Source: Pacificoceanicola onchidii
GTDB taxonomy: Bacteria; Pseudomonadota; Alphaproteobacteria; Rhodobacterales; Rhodobacteraceae
DNA length: 64,000 nucleotides
Assembly: GCF_004804335.1 (NCBI RefSeq)
Contig: NZ_SRXY01000012.1
Coordinates: forward strand, 1-64,000
Direction: 5' to 3'
Part shown: positions 35,356-44,426 of the stretch, piece after piece
How the letters are laid out: every line of letters begins with the position of its first letter
Numbering within the stretch: position 1 is the first letter of the stretch
Notes under the pieces: model-generated
Told to the model about the DNA's origin: nothing
The model's database searches: none
The model's input: only the letters and a program-made list of their open reading frames with translations
Made by a program: the position numbers and the translations under genes

Positions 35356-36315
35356 ATGAGTAGCTTCAGAAAATGGCGCGTCACGCGCCTCGTTCTTTGC
35401 TGGATCAAGGCATTCCACTGGACGCGCCACTACATGCGCCAGTCCGGGGCCTTTGTGCGCGGCTACAATCAGACCGCCTCGCGCGCCTGGATCCTGCGCG
35501 AGGCGCATACGGTCGAAAAAGGGCTTTCCCTGCCTGCGGTGCGGCACTTCTTTGGCCGGGCCAAGATCGACCATCTGCGCAGCGAGATGGCTGCCAGCGC
35601 CGGCACGCCCGGCAATGCCCCGGCCATTGCCGTGGGGCAAAGCGTTCTGGGCAGCTATGTCGCCTGGCACGCGCGCGAAGGGGTCAGCGATCCGCTGACC
35701 CAGGAGGTTGCCGACTCCCTCGCCGGGCGAACGGACGTGGACCCGGATCTGGGCGGCACCATCGCCCCGCGCCCGGCTGTTGGTGCCAACGAACAGGCGA
35801 TCTACGACCGGCTGGTCAGTACCCGCCGGTCCGTGCGCAACTTCAGCCCCGAACCGGTTGACCCGGCGCTGATCGACGAGGCCATCGCGCTGGCCAATCT
35901 CAGCCCTTCGGTCTGCAACCGCCAGCCCTGGGCCGTGGCGGTGGTGCAGGAGCCGGACATGGTGCGCAGGATGCTGAACCTGCAGGCGGGCAACAAGGGG
36001 TTTGACCAGACCATCGGTACGCTTCTGGTGGTGCTGGCCGACACCACGGCCTTTGTCGAGGAATACGAGCTGTTCGAACCTTTCGTCGATGCGGGCATCT
36101 TCTCCGGCGCGCTGGTGAATGCGCTGAACGTCCGCAACATCGGCTCGTGCTGTCTCAACCTCTGCGTCTCGCACAAGATGGCACGGAAGGTGATCCGCGG
36201 GCTCGGGGTCGAGGAGCGGTTCTTTCCGGTGATGATGATCGCCTGCGGCCATGCCGCCGAGGACTGCGTCGTGCCGATCTCCAAACGCCTTGACGTTCAG
36301 ACCTTCCGGTTCTGA
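35356..36315 (+). CDS. Nitroreductase-family protein of the polysaccharide cluster
   Basis: The protein has 319 residues from ATG 35356; the ATG at 35347 is an equal alternative. The C-terminal 190 residues carry the FMN-binding nitroreductase fold: STRRSVRNFSPEPVDPALIDEA and LSPSVCNRQPW. The N-terminal 120 residues are basic and unfamiliar. Such proteins are repeatedly found next to polysaccharide pyruvyltransferases, as here (next gene 23 bases away), but their reaction is not established. It is possibly a redox modification of a sugar or a cofactor role. Confidence 0.8.
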   Translation: MSSFRKWRVTRLVLCWIKAFHWTRHYMRQSGAFVRGYNQTASRAWILREAHTVEKGLSLPAVRHFFGRAKIDHLRSEMAASAGTPGNAPAIAVGQSVLGSYVAWHAREGVSDPLTQEVADSLAGRTDVDPDLGGTIAPRPAVGANEQAIYDRLVSTRRSVRNFSPEPVDPALIDEAIALANLSPSVCNRQPWAVAVVQEPDMVRRMLNLQAGNKGFDQTIGTLLVVLADTTAFVEEYELFEPFVDAGIFSGALVNALNVRNIGSCCLNLCVSHKMARKVIRGLGVEERFFPVMMIACGHAAEDCVVPISKRLDVQTFRF

Positions 36316-36338
36316 AGCCGCCGACACGAGGACACCCC

Positions 36339-37547
36339 ATGCCCGCCAAGAAAATCGTCTTTTCCTACCAGCTTCTGAGCAACATCGGCTGCGAGATCAT
36401 CATTCGCGGCTCCATCGCCTTTCTGACACGCGCCTTCCCGCAGCACGATCTGCGCTTTGTGGTGCAGAGCTATCACCCCGAGGAAGACCGCGCCCTCTTG
36501 TCCGATCTGCCCAATGTCGAGGTGGTGCCGATGCTGGAGTGGAAGCGCTACCTGCGCGGGGTGCTGCGCAAGACCGGGCTGTTTGTCTCGCACTGGACGC
36601 CGCGCTTTGCCTCGGCCAGGGCGCGCGATGCGGATCTGTTTGTCTCGGTGGGGGGCGATATCTACACCATGTTCGGCGATGCCCTGCCCGAGGACTGGCT
36701 GGGTTTTGAAAGCTACGCCACCCGCAACAAGATCCCGGTGATGATGTTCGGCGCCAATATGGAGCGCTTCGAGATCCTTTCGGAGGGCGAGCGCAGGACC
36801 CTGCTTGATCACCTGAAACGCTTCCACCTGCTGGTGGTGCGCGACAAGGGCACGCATGAATATCTGGGCGGGCACGGGATTATCGGCAATACCGAGGTTT
36901 TCCCCGATCCGATCTTCTCCCTGCGCCCTCATGCCAGCATGGCCCGGACAAAGATCAAGCGCATCGGCCTCAACTTCACCCCTTTCCTGATCAAGGAATT
37001 CGGGGAAGAGAGCGTCACCCGCTTTGCCGCGCTCACCGAAGGGCTGGTCGAAGCCGGTTACGAGGTCACGTACATCCCGCATGTGGCCTCCCGTGGCGGG
37101 GCGGGCACCCAGCATGACCCGGCCGCGCTGGAGACGCTCTACAAGGCGCTGCCGCCGCAGATCGCCGAGAAGGTCACCGTCTATCGCGGCGAGATGTCCT
37201 TTGCGAAGATCGGCGCGGTGATCGGCGGCGTGGATCTGTTCATCGGCGCGCGCATGCACGGCTGCCTCAATGCGCTGACCCAAGGCAAGGCCACCTGCTT
37301 TGTCGCCTACAGCCGCAAGGCCTTTACCATGGTCGACTGGCTCAAGACCGAGACCCCCTTTGCGGATGTGGCCCAGAGCTTCAACGTGCTGAACGGCGAC
37401 GCGGTGGACATGGCGAACATCACGGCGCTGATCGACGCCCATGACACATGGGCCGGGGCCAACGAGACCCCGGTGGAGATTGACACGGACGGGTATCTGC
37501 AAAGCCTGCCGGTCTGGGAGCATCTCTCCCGCGCGGTGAAGATCTGA
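36339..37547 (+). CDS. Polysaccharide pyruvyltransferase
   Basis: The protein has 402 residues. SYQLLSNIGCEIIIRGSI is the N-terminal glycine loop of the CsaB/WcaK family, FVSVGGDIYTM lies near residue 103, and LFIGARMHGCLNAL near 303 is the conserved C-terminal motif. The enzyme transfers pyruvate from phosphoenolpyruvate to a sugar as a ketal, giving acidic groups on the polymer. It precedes the flippase gene by four bases. Confidence 0.92.
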   Translation: MPAKKIVFSYQLLSNIGCEIIIRGSIAFLTRAFPQHDLRFVVQSYHPEEDRALLSDLPNVEVVPMLEWKRYLRGVLRKTGLFVSHWTPRFASARARDADLFVSVGGDIYTMFGDALPEDWLGFESYATRNKIPVMMFGANMERFEILSEGERRTLLDHLKRFHLLVVRDKGTHEYLGGHGIIGNTEVFPDPIFSLRPHASMARTKIKRIGLNFTPFLIKEFGEESVTRFAALTEGLVEAGYEVTYIPHVASRGGAGTQHDPAALETLYKALPPQIAEKVTVYRGEMSFAKIGAVIGGVDLFIGARMHGCLNALTQGKATCFVAYSRKAFTMVDWLKTETPFADVAQSFNVLNGDAVDMANITALIDAHDTWAGANETPVEIDTDGYLQSLPVWEHLSRAVKI

Positions 37548-37551
37548 GCCG

Positions 37552-39048
37552 ATGAGCGAGACGCCAAACCAACGGCCCGCCGCCTCCGGGCGCACCGCCG
37601 CCAAGGGCATGGCCTGGACCGCGCTGGCGCTGCTTGTGGCCAAGGCGCTGTCCTTTGTCAGCCAGATCGCGCTTGGCTACCTGCTGGCGGTCGAGACCTA
37701 CGCGGTCTTTGCCATGCTTGGCTCGGCGCTGATCTTCGTCAACGGCTTCCAGAATTCCGGCGTCGGCAAGGTGCTGATCGCGAAACAGGACCAATATGAC
37801 GAGCTGCTGCCCAGCCATTCGGCCTTTGCGCTCTGGCTCGGGCTGATCGGCATGGCGCTGTTTGTGGTGGTGGGGTTTGTCTTTCAGCAGTTTTACGAGA
37901 TCCGGCCGCTGTTCTGGATGATCGCGCTGGCCGCCTTCAGCCTGCCGCTCTCGGCAATCTCGACCATCTACATCGCCGCGCTCAGCATCGATCTGCGCTT
38001 TCGCGATCTCAGCCTCGTGGAGGTGCAGCGCTCGTTCTTCTACTACGTGGTGTTGGTGGGGGCGGCGGCGCTCGGGGCCGGGGGCTATACCATGGCCGCG
38101 GCGATGAGCCTTGGCGCGGCGTTTTTCGTGCTGATGCTGATCCGCAAGACGCCGCAGACCAAGGTCAGCTGGCGCATCGCGCCGCGCACCTTCCTGCGCA
38201 TGCTGGTCGAGCTGCGCTGGGTGCTGGGCTCGGGCTTCCTGCTGGCGCTGGGGATGAAGGGTGATTACCTCGCGCTTGGCGATATCCTCACCCCCGAAGA
38301 GCTGGGCTATTACTATTTCGGCTTCGTGATCCTGGTGAATCTGACCACGATGATCTCGGTCGGGGTGAACCAGACGCTGATGCCGCTGTTCGCGCAGCTC
38401 AAGGCCGACATGCCCCAGCTCCGGCGGCAATACCTGCGCATCGGCGGGGCGACGACCATGCTGATGAGCCTGCTGAGCCTCTCCGTCATCGGCTTTGCCC
38501 CGGTGATGATCCACCTGGTCTGGGGCGGCAAATGGGATCCGAGCATCCTTGTCATCGTCGCCATCGCCGTGGCCCTGCCGATCCGCCTGACCTCGAACCT
38601 CGCGGGCGTGGTGTTTGAATCGCAGGGCGCCTGGGGCTGGCGGCTTCTGGTGCTGCTGTGGGATGCGGGTTTTGTGGTGATCTGTGCCCTGATCGGGGTC
38701 TATTTCGGCGGCATGAACGGCGCGGCCATCGCCGTGGCCTGCCAGCGCGCCATGAGCGGGATGCTGGCCTTCCCGCTGGCGGCGCGGCTGATCGGCCTGT
38801 CGGTGACCCGCGTGGCCGGGTTCTTCATCCGCTGTTTCGGTAGCTACCTGGTGATTGTCGCGGTGCTGATCATGATTGATCCGTGGCGGCATGTGATCTC
38901 CGGGGAAAGCACGCTGATCCTGCGGCCCCTGCTGGAGACCGGCGCCGCCGTTCTGGCCTTCCTCGGCGCGCAATGGCTGATCAACCGCGAGCTTGTGACG
39001 GCCATGATCGGCCTGATCAGGAACCGCAGAAAGCGCAAACCCGCATGA
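37552..39048 (+). CDS. Wzx-type polysaccharide flippase
   Basis: The protein has 498 residues of the MATE-like oligosaccharide flippase superfamily. About 12-14 hydrophobic helices span residues 18-480, and the opening AAKGMAWTALALLVAKALSF is typical. It moves lipid-linked repeat units from the cytoplasmic to the periplasmic face. It is the only flippase in the window, so it probably serves all the glycosyltransferases here. Its stop overlaps the start of the next glycosyltransferase gene (ATGA). Confidence 0.9.
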   Translation: MSETPNQRPAASGRTAAKGMAWTALALLVAKALSFVSQIALGYLLAVETYAVFAMLGSALIFVNGFQNSGVGKVLIAKQDQYDELLPSHSAFALWLGLIGMALFVVVGFVFQQFYEIRPLFWMIALAAFSLPLSAISTIYIAALSIDLRFRDLSLVEVQRSFFYYVVLVGAAALGAGGYTMAAAMSLGAAFFVLMLIRKTPQTKVSWRIAPRTFLRMLVELRWVLGSGFLLALGMKGDYLALGDILTPEELGYYYFGFVILVNLTTMISVGVNQTLMPLFAQLKADMPQLRRQYLRIGGATTMLMSLLSLSVIGFAPVMIHLVWGGKWDPSILVIVAIAVALPIRLTSNLAGVVFESQGAWGWRLLVLLWDAGFVVICALIGVYFGGMNGAAIAVACQRAMSGMLAFPLAARLIGLSVTRVAGFFIRCFGSYLVIVAVLIMIDPWRHVISGESTLILRPLLETGAAVLAFLGAQWLINRELVTAMIGLIRNRRKRKPA

Positions 39049-40217
39049 GCCGCCCGGCCCCCGATCCCAGGCACCTGCTGTTCCTGCTCGAAGGCGGGGA
39101 AGGCTACGGGGTGATGCGGGTCTGGGAGACGCTGCGGCGTGGCCTGTCCCGGCGCGGGGCGCGGATCACCGCCGTGCTGCTGCGCGACAACCCCGATCTG
39201 CGCGCCCGCTGGACGGCGCAGGGGGTCGAAGTGCTGATCCTGCCGAGCCCCACCCCGCTGCCCGGCGGCGGTGTTCTGGGCCGGCTGCGGGCGCTTGGCG
39301 CGCGCGGGCTGTCGCAGATGCGCCTTTCGAGCAGGCTGGCCGGGGAGATCCGCGCACGGGGCGTGTCTGACATCATCCTGCAAAGCCCGCTCGCCACGCC
39401 GCTGGCGTCTCTCGCCGCACGGCAGGCGGGGGCCGGGGTGCGCGCCTTCTGGATGATGCCGAACACGGTCAGCGGCGGCTATGCGCTTGATCTCAACCGG
39501 CGCATCTATCGCGCGCTGTTCCGGCTTGGTCCGCTGATCCCGGTGGCCAATTCACACCACACCGATGAAAGCCTCGGCGCGGGCCGCTACCCGCGTCACG
39601 TGCTGCATCTGGGCATCGACACCGCCGAATTTGCGCCGGGGGCGGGCGCGGGGGTGCTGAGCCGGGCTGATCTGGGCATCCCGGAAGAGGCCCCGCTCTT
39701 TGGCGTCTTTGCCCGGCTCACCCCGGAGAAGGGGCAAGGCGTGCTGGTCGAGGCGCTGGCACAGGTTCGGGACGCCCATGTGCTGATCTGCGGTGGGCCT
39801 CTGGAGAGCCGCTTTGGCCAAGAGCTTCAGGCCCGCATCCGGGCGCTTGGACTTGAGACCCGCGTGCACCTGCCCGGCCCGCAGGCGGAGGTGGTGCCCT
39901 GGCTGGCGCTTTGCGATGTGGCGCTGAACACAAGGCTCGACCCCGAGCCCTTTGGCCTGTCGGTGATCGAAGCCATGGCTATGGGCAAGCCGGTGCTGGC
40001 CCATGCGGCGGGCGGGCCATCCGAGACGATTGTCGACGGGCAAACCGGCTGGCTGATGTCTGAGCCGACCAAGGAGGCCTATGCGGAGGGCCTGCGGCGG
40101 GCGCTGGCAGAGCGCGCGCGCTGGGATGAGATCGGCGCGATGGCGCGGGCCCATGTGCAGGAACATTTCTCCGAAGAGGCCATGCTGGACGGGCTTGTCG
40201 CGATTATGGAGGGGTGA
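39045..40217 (+). CDS. Glycosyltransferase family 4
   Basis: The protein has 390 residues from ATG 39045, overlapping the flippase stop by four bases. It is a GT-B enzyme. The N-terminal domain starts RHLLFLLEGGEGYGVMRV, and the linker has ARLTPEKGQGVLVEAL near residue 223. The donor-binding EX7E-type motif is EPFGLSVIEAMAMGKPV near 302, followed by AGGPSETIVDG. It adds a sugar in the cytoplasm. Donor specificity is unknown. Confidence 0.9.
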   Translation: MSRPAPDPRHLLFLLEGGEGYGVMRVWETLRRGLSRRGARITAVLLRDNPDLRARWTAQGVEVLILPSPTPLPGGGVLGRLRALGARGLSQMRLSSRLAGEIRARGVSDIILQSPLATPLASLAARQAGAGVRAFWMMPNTVSGGYALDLNRRIYRALFRLGPLIPVANSHHTDESLGAGRYPRHVLHLGIDTAEFAPGAGAGVLSRADLGIPEEAPLFGVFARLTPEKGQGVLVEALAQVRDAHVLICGGPLESRFGQELQARIRALGLETRVHLPGPQAEVVPWLALCDVALNTRLDPEPFGLSVIEAMAMGKPVLAHAAGGPSETIVDGQTGWLMSEPTKEAYAEGLRRALAERARWDEIGAMARAHVQEHFSEEAMLDGLVAIMEG

Positions 40218-40422
40218 GGGCCGGGGCTTTAATCCGCATGACAGTGGTGTTGATCAAGGCAGACAGCCAATCAACAGGGACGGTCAAGGTCGGCTGCGCG
40301 GGACAGAGCCGCCATTTGAGCTTGCCATGTGAACGTCTGCTTCTGGAAAGCGCCTTCATCGAAAATGGGGCCCAGCCCTGTTCGCGGAAGTCTATGTCCG
40401 TTAGTGTAGCTGTGAAGGAACT

Positions 40423-40755
40423 ATGAGTTTTTGTTTCGGTTTGCAGACTTCAATGAAGACAAAGAACACGATACGAAGCAATGCCCTAGGGACAGCTAGC
40501 GCGGGTCTCGCGTTAATCGCTGTCCCATCGTTTGTACTCTTTGCCGTGTTTTCATTGATAGTTGGTGGGGATGCTCTCAATGGCTTTTCAACTGAGGGAC
40601 GATACTTCGTGTCCTCTCATGGAAACGATACCGAAGTCTCTTGGCTGACGTATACTATCTCGTGGTATCTCGGCTCACTGACTTTAGTGACGTTCCTGCC
40701 GATGGTGCTGTTGGGTGCCGCTTCTCAATTTCTGGGCGCAAAAGACAGCGATTGA
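40423..40755 (+). CDS. Small membrane protein in an AT-richer island
   Basis: The protein has 110 residues. Two hydrophobic helices lie near residues 28-48 and 78-100, with a polar loop between. AAGGA lies just before ATG 40423; the ATG at 40453 could also be used. Base composition (many A and T, codons such as ATA, CTA, TTA) differs clearly from the GC-rich neighbours on both sides, which suggests recent acquisition. I recognise no family. Confidence 0.55.
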   Translation: MSFCFGLQTSMKTKNTIRSNALGTASAGLALIAVPSFVLFAVFSLIVGGDALNGFSTEGRYFVSSHGNDTEVSWLTYTISWYLGSLTLVTFLPMVLLGAASQFLGAKDSD

Positions 40756-40884
40756 ACGACATTGAGACATTTGTCCGCTGTGCAGCATTGGGTAGGTCTG
40801 GGCTCAAAGTGGCCATTTTCCGCACTGCGGAAAGGGCGGTGCGCTAAGCCCGGGACGCCCCCTACGCTGCTGCCCCCTTAACAC

Positions 40885-41448
40885 CTAATCGCTGTCGCGC
40901 GCCTCTCGCGCACCAAGATCGCGCAAAGGATTACCCGCCGCCATCCGGCCTTCCGGCACATCCCGAAGGACCAGTGAGCGCGCACCGATGACCGTGCCCA
41001 GGCCCACCGTCACGCCGGGGCCGACAAAACAGCCCGCCGCCAGCCAGACCTCCGGCTCGATCCGGATCGGCGCACAGTCATAGCGGAAATCAACGCTGCG
41101 CGGGTCATGCGAGCCGGTGCACAGGTAGCAATCCTGCGAGATGCAGGCGTTGTCGCCGATCTCGATCCGGTCGAGCGAATAAAGCTCCGCCCGATCCCCG
41201 ATCCAGACATGATCCCCCAGCCGCACCTTCCACGGGTAGGTCACCCGCGCCGAGGGACGGATTTTCACGCCCTGTCCCACCTCGGCCCCGAACCGCCGCC
41301 AGAGCCAGGCCCGCCAGCCATAAAGCGGCTGCGGCGACAGGCCAATCAGCACCGCCTGAACCAGCCACCACAGCTGCACATACAAACCCGAGCGGCCCCG
41401 AAACCCTTCGGGCACCCTGAAGCGGGACAGATCCTGATATTTCGCCAT
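40885..41448 (-). CDS. WcaF-like sugar O-acetyltransferase (left-handed beta-helix)
   Basis: The protein has 187 residues from ATG 41448, with GGAG upstream. The C-terminal 110 residues are hexapeptide repeats (VRLGDHVWIGDRAELYSLDRI then IGDNACISQDC). CTGSHDPRSVDF is characteristic of WcaF/colanic acid acetyltransferases. The N-terminal part (YVQLWWLVQAVLIGLSPQP) may lie on the membrane. It probably adds acetyl groups from acetyl-CoA to the repeat unit. Confidence 0.9.
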   Translation of the reverse strand: MAKYQDLSRFRVPEGFRGRSGLYVQLWWLVQAVLIGLSPQPLYGWRAWLWRRFGAEVGQGVKIRPSARVTYPWKVRLGDHVWIGDRAELYSLDRIEIGDNACISQDCYLCTGSHDPRSVDFRYDCAPIRIEPEVWLAAGCFVGPGVTVGLGTVIGARSLVLRDVPEGRMAAGNPLRDLGAREARDSD

Positions 41449-41694
41449 GCCATCTCCGCGCAGGAAAAAGGGGGAGCATTCTGCGCCATGTCTAACCTGT
41501 GTCACGCCCGAGGGGCCAGCCTCCGCAGACCACAAGAGCAGGGTCCATGCGGGAGGATCACGCGGTTCTCCGGACAATTAACCCACACCTTTGCCCGGAA
41601 CAGCGCGCGCTGTCTGGGTTCACCCCCAAGCCAAGAGACGCACAGTGCTTCTCCTTATCACCCTCATGCGACTTGCAGTCGCCATAGACACACG

Positions 41695-41720
41695 AAAAAG
41701 GGGGGCGCCCTGCCCCCCTT
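41695..41720 (-). terminator. Intrinsic terminator of the head-spike operon
   Basis: On the minus strand AAGGGGGGC, a loop and GCCCCCCTT form a nine-pair stem followed by TTTCG. It lies 23 bases after the end of the head-spike gene. Confidence 0.8.
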
Positions 41721-41742
41721 ATCACCATAGCCGTCCCTCGGA

Positions 41743-43725
41743 TCAGGCGATGAACTCGACCTCGACAAACAGCGTTGTGCCGTTCTGGTTGGCGGTGCCT
41801 TGGGTGTTGCGCAGGACCAGCCGCTCTTCTCCGGCCGGAACCATGTAGCAGGTGGGAGCGTCCACCGACCACGCTACGTTCAGCGGCGGCACGCCGCTGG
41901 TGCTTGCGATCACCGTGCCCGCTCCATCCTCGACCTGGAAGTCGGCGGTGATGCTCGATGTCAGCAACCCAGAGTTGCGGAAGCTGACACGGGTGACAAG
42001 CGCTCCGGCCGGCAGGGTCGCTGCAAAGGTGCCGGTGGTCAGCGGCGTGCCCCGGCCATCGGCGCTGCGGAACACGAAGGACCGCTTGCCGAAATGGCTG
42101 TTCATCGCATAGCGCGCGCCAAACACCGCATCCCAGACCACGATCTCGCCATTGATCAGGTTCGGTGTCGCCGACTTGCAGCGATCGAGCGCCACCAGCC
42201 AGCTGCCGCCGCGATTGGAGGTGCGGTCAAAGACCAGGAACTCATCAGGATTGTCGTGACGGATCGTGCACAGATTGTACCGGGCATTGTGCTCGAAATT
42301 CCAACCATTGGTGCCGTTGACGTACTTGTGCTGGCCAATCAGGTCACAACTGTCGAACAGCACCTGCGGGCCAGCCGCGTTGCCCGTGTTCAGTTCCACA
42401 TGGGTGACGGTCTCGTAGCCGACCGGGCTGACCGGCGCGCAATCCACGTCGCGGAAGCTGACCGTGCCATGCGGCCACTCGCAGTAGAGCAGCTTCGAGT
42501 TGCTGTTCTTGTGCTCGAACCGCCCGCCGGTGACCGTCAGGGAACAGACCCCACGGGAGTGCGTCGCGCCCAGAAGCTCGAACAGCGCGCCGCCATTGAC
42601 CGAGGTGTTGAGCGTCATGCCCGGTTCAAGACCGGACCAGTCGCAATTCACAAAGTGGAAATGCCCGCCCTTGTGCGCGCGGATGCACTGGCCATCATAA
42701 AGCCAGAGCTTGGTATTGGTGAACCAGTAGTTCAGGAACTGGTCCGAACTGTTCGCAGACGGGATATCGAGCATCACGTCACGGATGCTGGCGGTCACGG
42801 CGCAGTTGCTCCACTTCCACTCGGAATTGTTGTTGGAGCCTTCGAGACGGTACAGCTTCTGCCAGACCCCGTTCCAGTTGCAATCCTCGAAGAGGATATC
42901 CTGCGCGCCGCCATTGGCATCCACAAACAGGAACTTCGAGAGGTCCGAGGAACAGGTGAACCGCAGGTGGCGGAAACGCACGAACAACAGCTCGTTGTCA
43001 TTATACGCCAGATAGTCATCGCCGTTGTAATCGAAGTGGATCGAGGTGCCGCTGGCATCGCCCTCAAAGCTCAGCCCCATGCTGCGGGGCAGGCCCGTGG
43101 CATCCATCAGGCTGCGCGGCGTGGTGATGCGATACTCGCCGCCCGGAAAATGGATGCGGTGCAGGTTGACCGCGTTGGAGCCTACGGCCGGCGTCTGGCG
43201 CGCCGCAACGGCGGCGGTGAAGGCCATGGCCACGGCGGCGCTGTCATCGGCAGCCCCGTCACCCACCGCACCAAAGGCGCGCACGTTGAAGCCGCTCTCG
43301 CCCGCCCGCGCATAAAGCTTCACACCGCCAGCGGTCTGCACATGCGCATCACTCGCGGCCGGATCGGCCACGTCATAGGAAAAGCCTTCGGCGCGGGTGC
43401 GCAGGCAGGCCCCGGTCTCGAAGAAGGCCGGGGTCCGGGTGTCGGCCAGAAGCGCCGCAACATCGGCCACAGGCGCGCCCACGGACAACACCGCCTGCAG
43501 ACCGCCGGTGAGGTCGATCACGGTCTCCCCTGTCGGCAGGCTCAGGCCGTCGACGATGTCAAAAGCCCCCTGCGGCAGCAGGCAGCGGTCCCCCGCCACA
43601 AGATCGGAAAGCCCCTGCATCTCGGTGACGGAGCTGGCCTTGAACGGCACCGCGGCCCGCAAGGCATCGAGAGAGGTTTTCAGGCTGCTCCCGGTCATCG
43701 GAAGTGAGGGAATTGCAACGGCCAT
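41743..43725 (-). CDS. ghsB: Gene-transfer-agent head-spike / tailspike-like pectate-lyase-fold protein
   Basis: The protein has 660 residues without signal peptide or membrane helix. Residues about 145-165 (FNVRAFGAVGDGAADDS) are the opening of the pectate-lyase-3 beta-helix found in phage tailspikes and polysaccharide hydrolases, and N-rich coils follow to about 550. The last 100 residues form a jelly-roll-like end. The upstream genes include a homologue of the Rhodobacter capsulatus spike base protein (rcc01079/GhsA), so this is most likely the partner GhsB, which binds or cuts capsule. GGAG precedes ATG 43725. It is unusual here because no other capsid or tail gene is present. Confidence 0.75.
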   Translation of the reverse strand: MAVAIPSLPMTGSSLKTSLDALRAAVPFKASSVTEMQGLSDLVAGDRCLLPQGAFDIVDGLSLPTGETVIDLTGGLQAVLSVGAPVADVAALLADTRTPAFFETGACLRTRAEGFSYDVADPAASDAHVQTAGGVKLYARAGESGFNVRAFGAVGDGAADDSAAVAMAFTAAVAARQTPAVGSNAVNLHRIHFPGGEYRITTPRSLMDATGLPRSMGLSFEGDASGTSIHFDYNGDDYLAYNDNELLFVRFRHLRFTCSSDLSKFLFVDANGGAQDILFEDCNWNGVWQKLYRLEGSNNNSEWKWSNCAVTASIRDVMLDIPSANSSDQFLNYWFTNTKLWLYDGQCIRAHKGGHFHFVNCDWSGLEPGMTLNTSVNGGALFELLGATHSRGVCSLTVTGGRFEHKNSNSKLLYCEWPHGTVSFRDVDCAPVSPVGYETVTHVELNTGNAAGPQVLFDSCDLIGQHKYVNGTNGWNFEHNARYNLCTIRHDNPDEFLVFDRTSNRGGSWLVALDRCKSATPNLINGEIVVWDAVFGARYAMNSHFGKRSFVFRSADGRGTPLTTGTFAATLPAGALVTRVSFRNSGLLTSSITADFQVEDGAGTVIASTSGVPPLNVAWSVDAPTCYMVPAGEERLVLRNTQGTANQNGTTLFVEVEFIA

Positions 43726-43820
43726 GGCCTTATACTCCGTTTATGGATCCGGTTGCCCGGAGAGGCAGCGCAGGCACAGGCCGGGGGGAACCCCCTCGGC
43801 GTGCCGCGCGGTGCCCTGGT

Positions 43821-43940
43821 TCAAAGAATGACGGTGGAGGCGGTGATCACATCGGCGGATTGAATCAGCGCGAGCCCGCCGCCCTGGGCCGACAGGACCA
43901 CCGGGGCGGTCATGCTGGTGCCGGTGAGAAGCCCGATCAT
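43821..43940 (-). CDS. 39-residue protein between the two head-spike genes
   Basis: The frame starts inside the stop of the spike base gene (TGATGA) and ends 95 bases before the head-spike start. It encodes a small Ala/Thr/Ile/Val-rich peptide (MTAPVVLSAQGGGLALI in the middle). Overlap with the stop strongly suggests coupled translation. No family is recognised. It may be a small structural part of the spike or a leftover of a longer gene. Confidence 0.55.
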   Translation of the reverse strand: MIGLLTGTSMTAPVVLSAQGGGLALIQSADVITASTVIL

Positions 43941-44200
43941 CAGTACAGCCCCACGATATCGCCCGCGGTGGTGCCAGTGGCCCAGACACGGGTGGCCCGC
44001 ATCGGAAAGACCGTCCCCGCGGCGAGGTTGAGCGTCACAACGCTGCCATCGAGCAACGTGGCGCGCACCGCGCCGGCGATCCCCACGTTCAGCGCCCGCG
44101 TCACCGTGGACAGGTCCGTGGCGTCATCGGGCGAGATGGCATAGCCGCCGAACGGCGGCGAGGTGATGCTTCGGCTGTACTTGCTGAAATAATCAGACAT
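43940..44200 (-). CDS. ghsA: Spike base protein of the RCAP_rcc01079 type
   Basis: The protein has 86 residues from ATG 44200. The C-terminal half (ALNVGIAGAVRATLLDG, LAAGTVFPMRATRVWATGT, ending GLY) is the characteristic signature of the spike base family first described in the Rhodobacter capsulatus gene transfer agent, where it fixes head spikes to the capsid. It heads a three-gene minus-strand unit with the 39-residue gene and the head-spike gene. No capsid gene is visible on this replicon, so it would have to join a chromosomally encoded particle or serve another role. Confidence 0.82.
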   Translation of the reverse strand: MSDYFSKYSRSITSPPFGGYAISPDDATDLSTVTRALNVGIAGAVRATLLDGSVVTLNLAAGTVFPMRATRVWATGTTAGDIVGLY

Positions 44201-44426
44201 GGCGGTCCCCTTTGGAAATTCGAATGCTCCGCTCCGGGCAAAGCCCATGCCTCTGCCCGGGTGATGCTCAGACAGTCCGCCCAATATGTTGACAATTTTC
44301 GACACCACCGGGCGCTCCGCCCCGCCTGCACGCAACACCCCGCCCCGGACCGGTTGCGCCGCGCGCGTCAATCGGCATAACGAAAGCCGGGCCTTTCGTG
44401 CCCCCAAGGGCGCTGGAGATCCGCGT

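Noticed and set aside
33579-38973. Long minus-strand frames (609 and 517 codons)
   Set aside because: Antisense of the Wzy-like and flippase genes; composition of charged low-complexity sequence.
41743-44200. Complete prophage or complete gene transfer agent cluster
   Set aside because: No capsid, portal, terminase, tail or lysis genes are visible around the spike genes.
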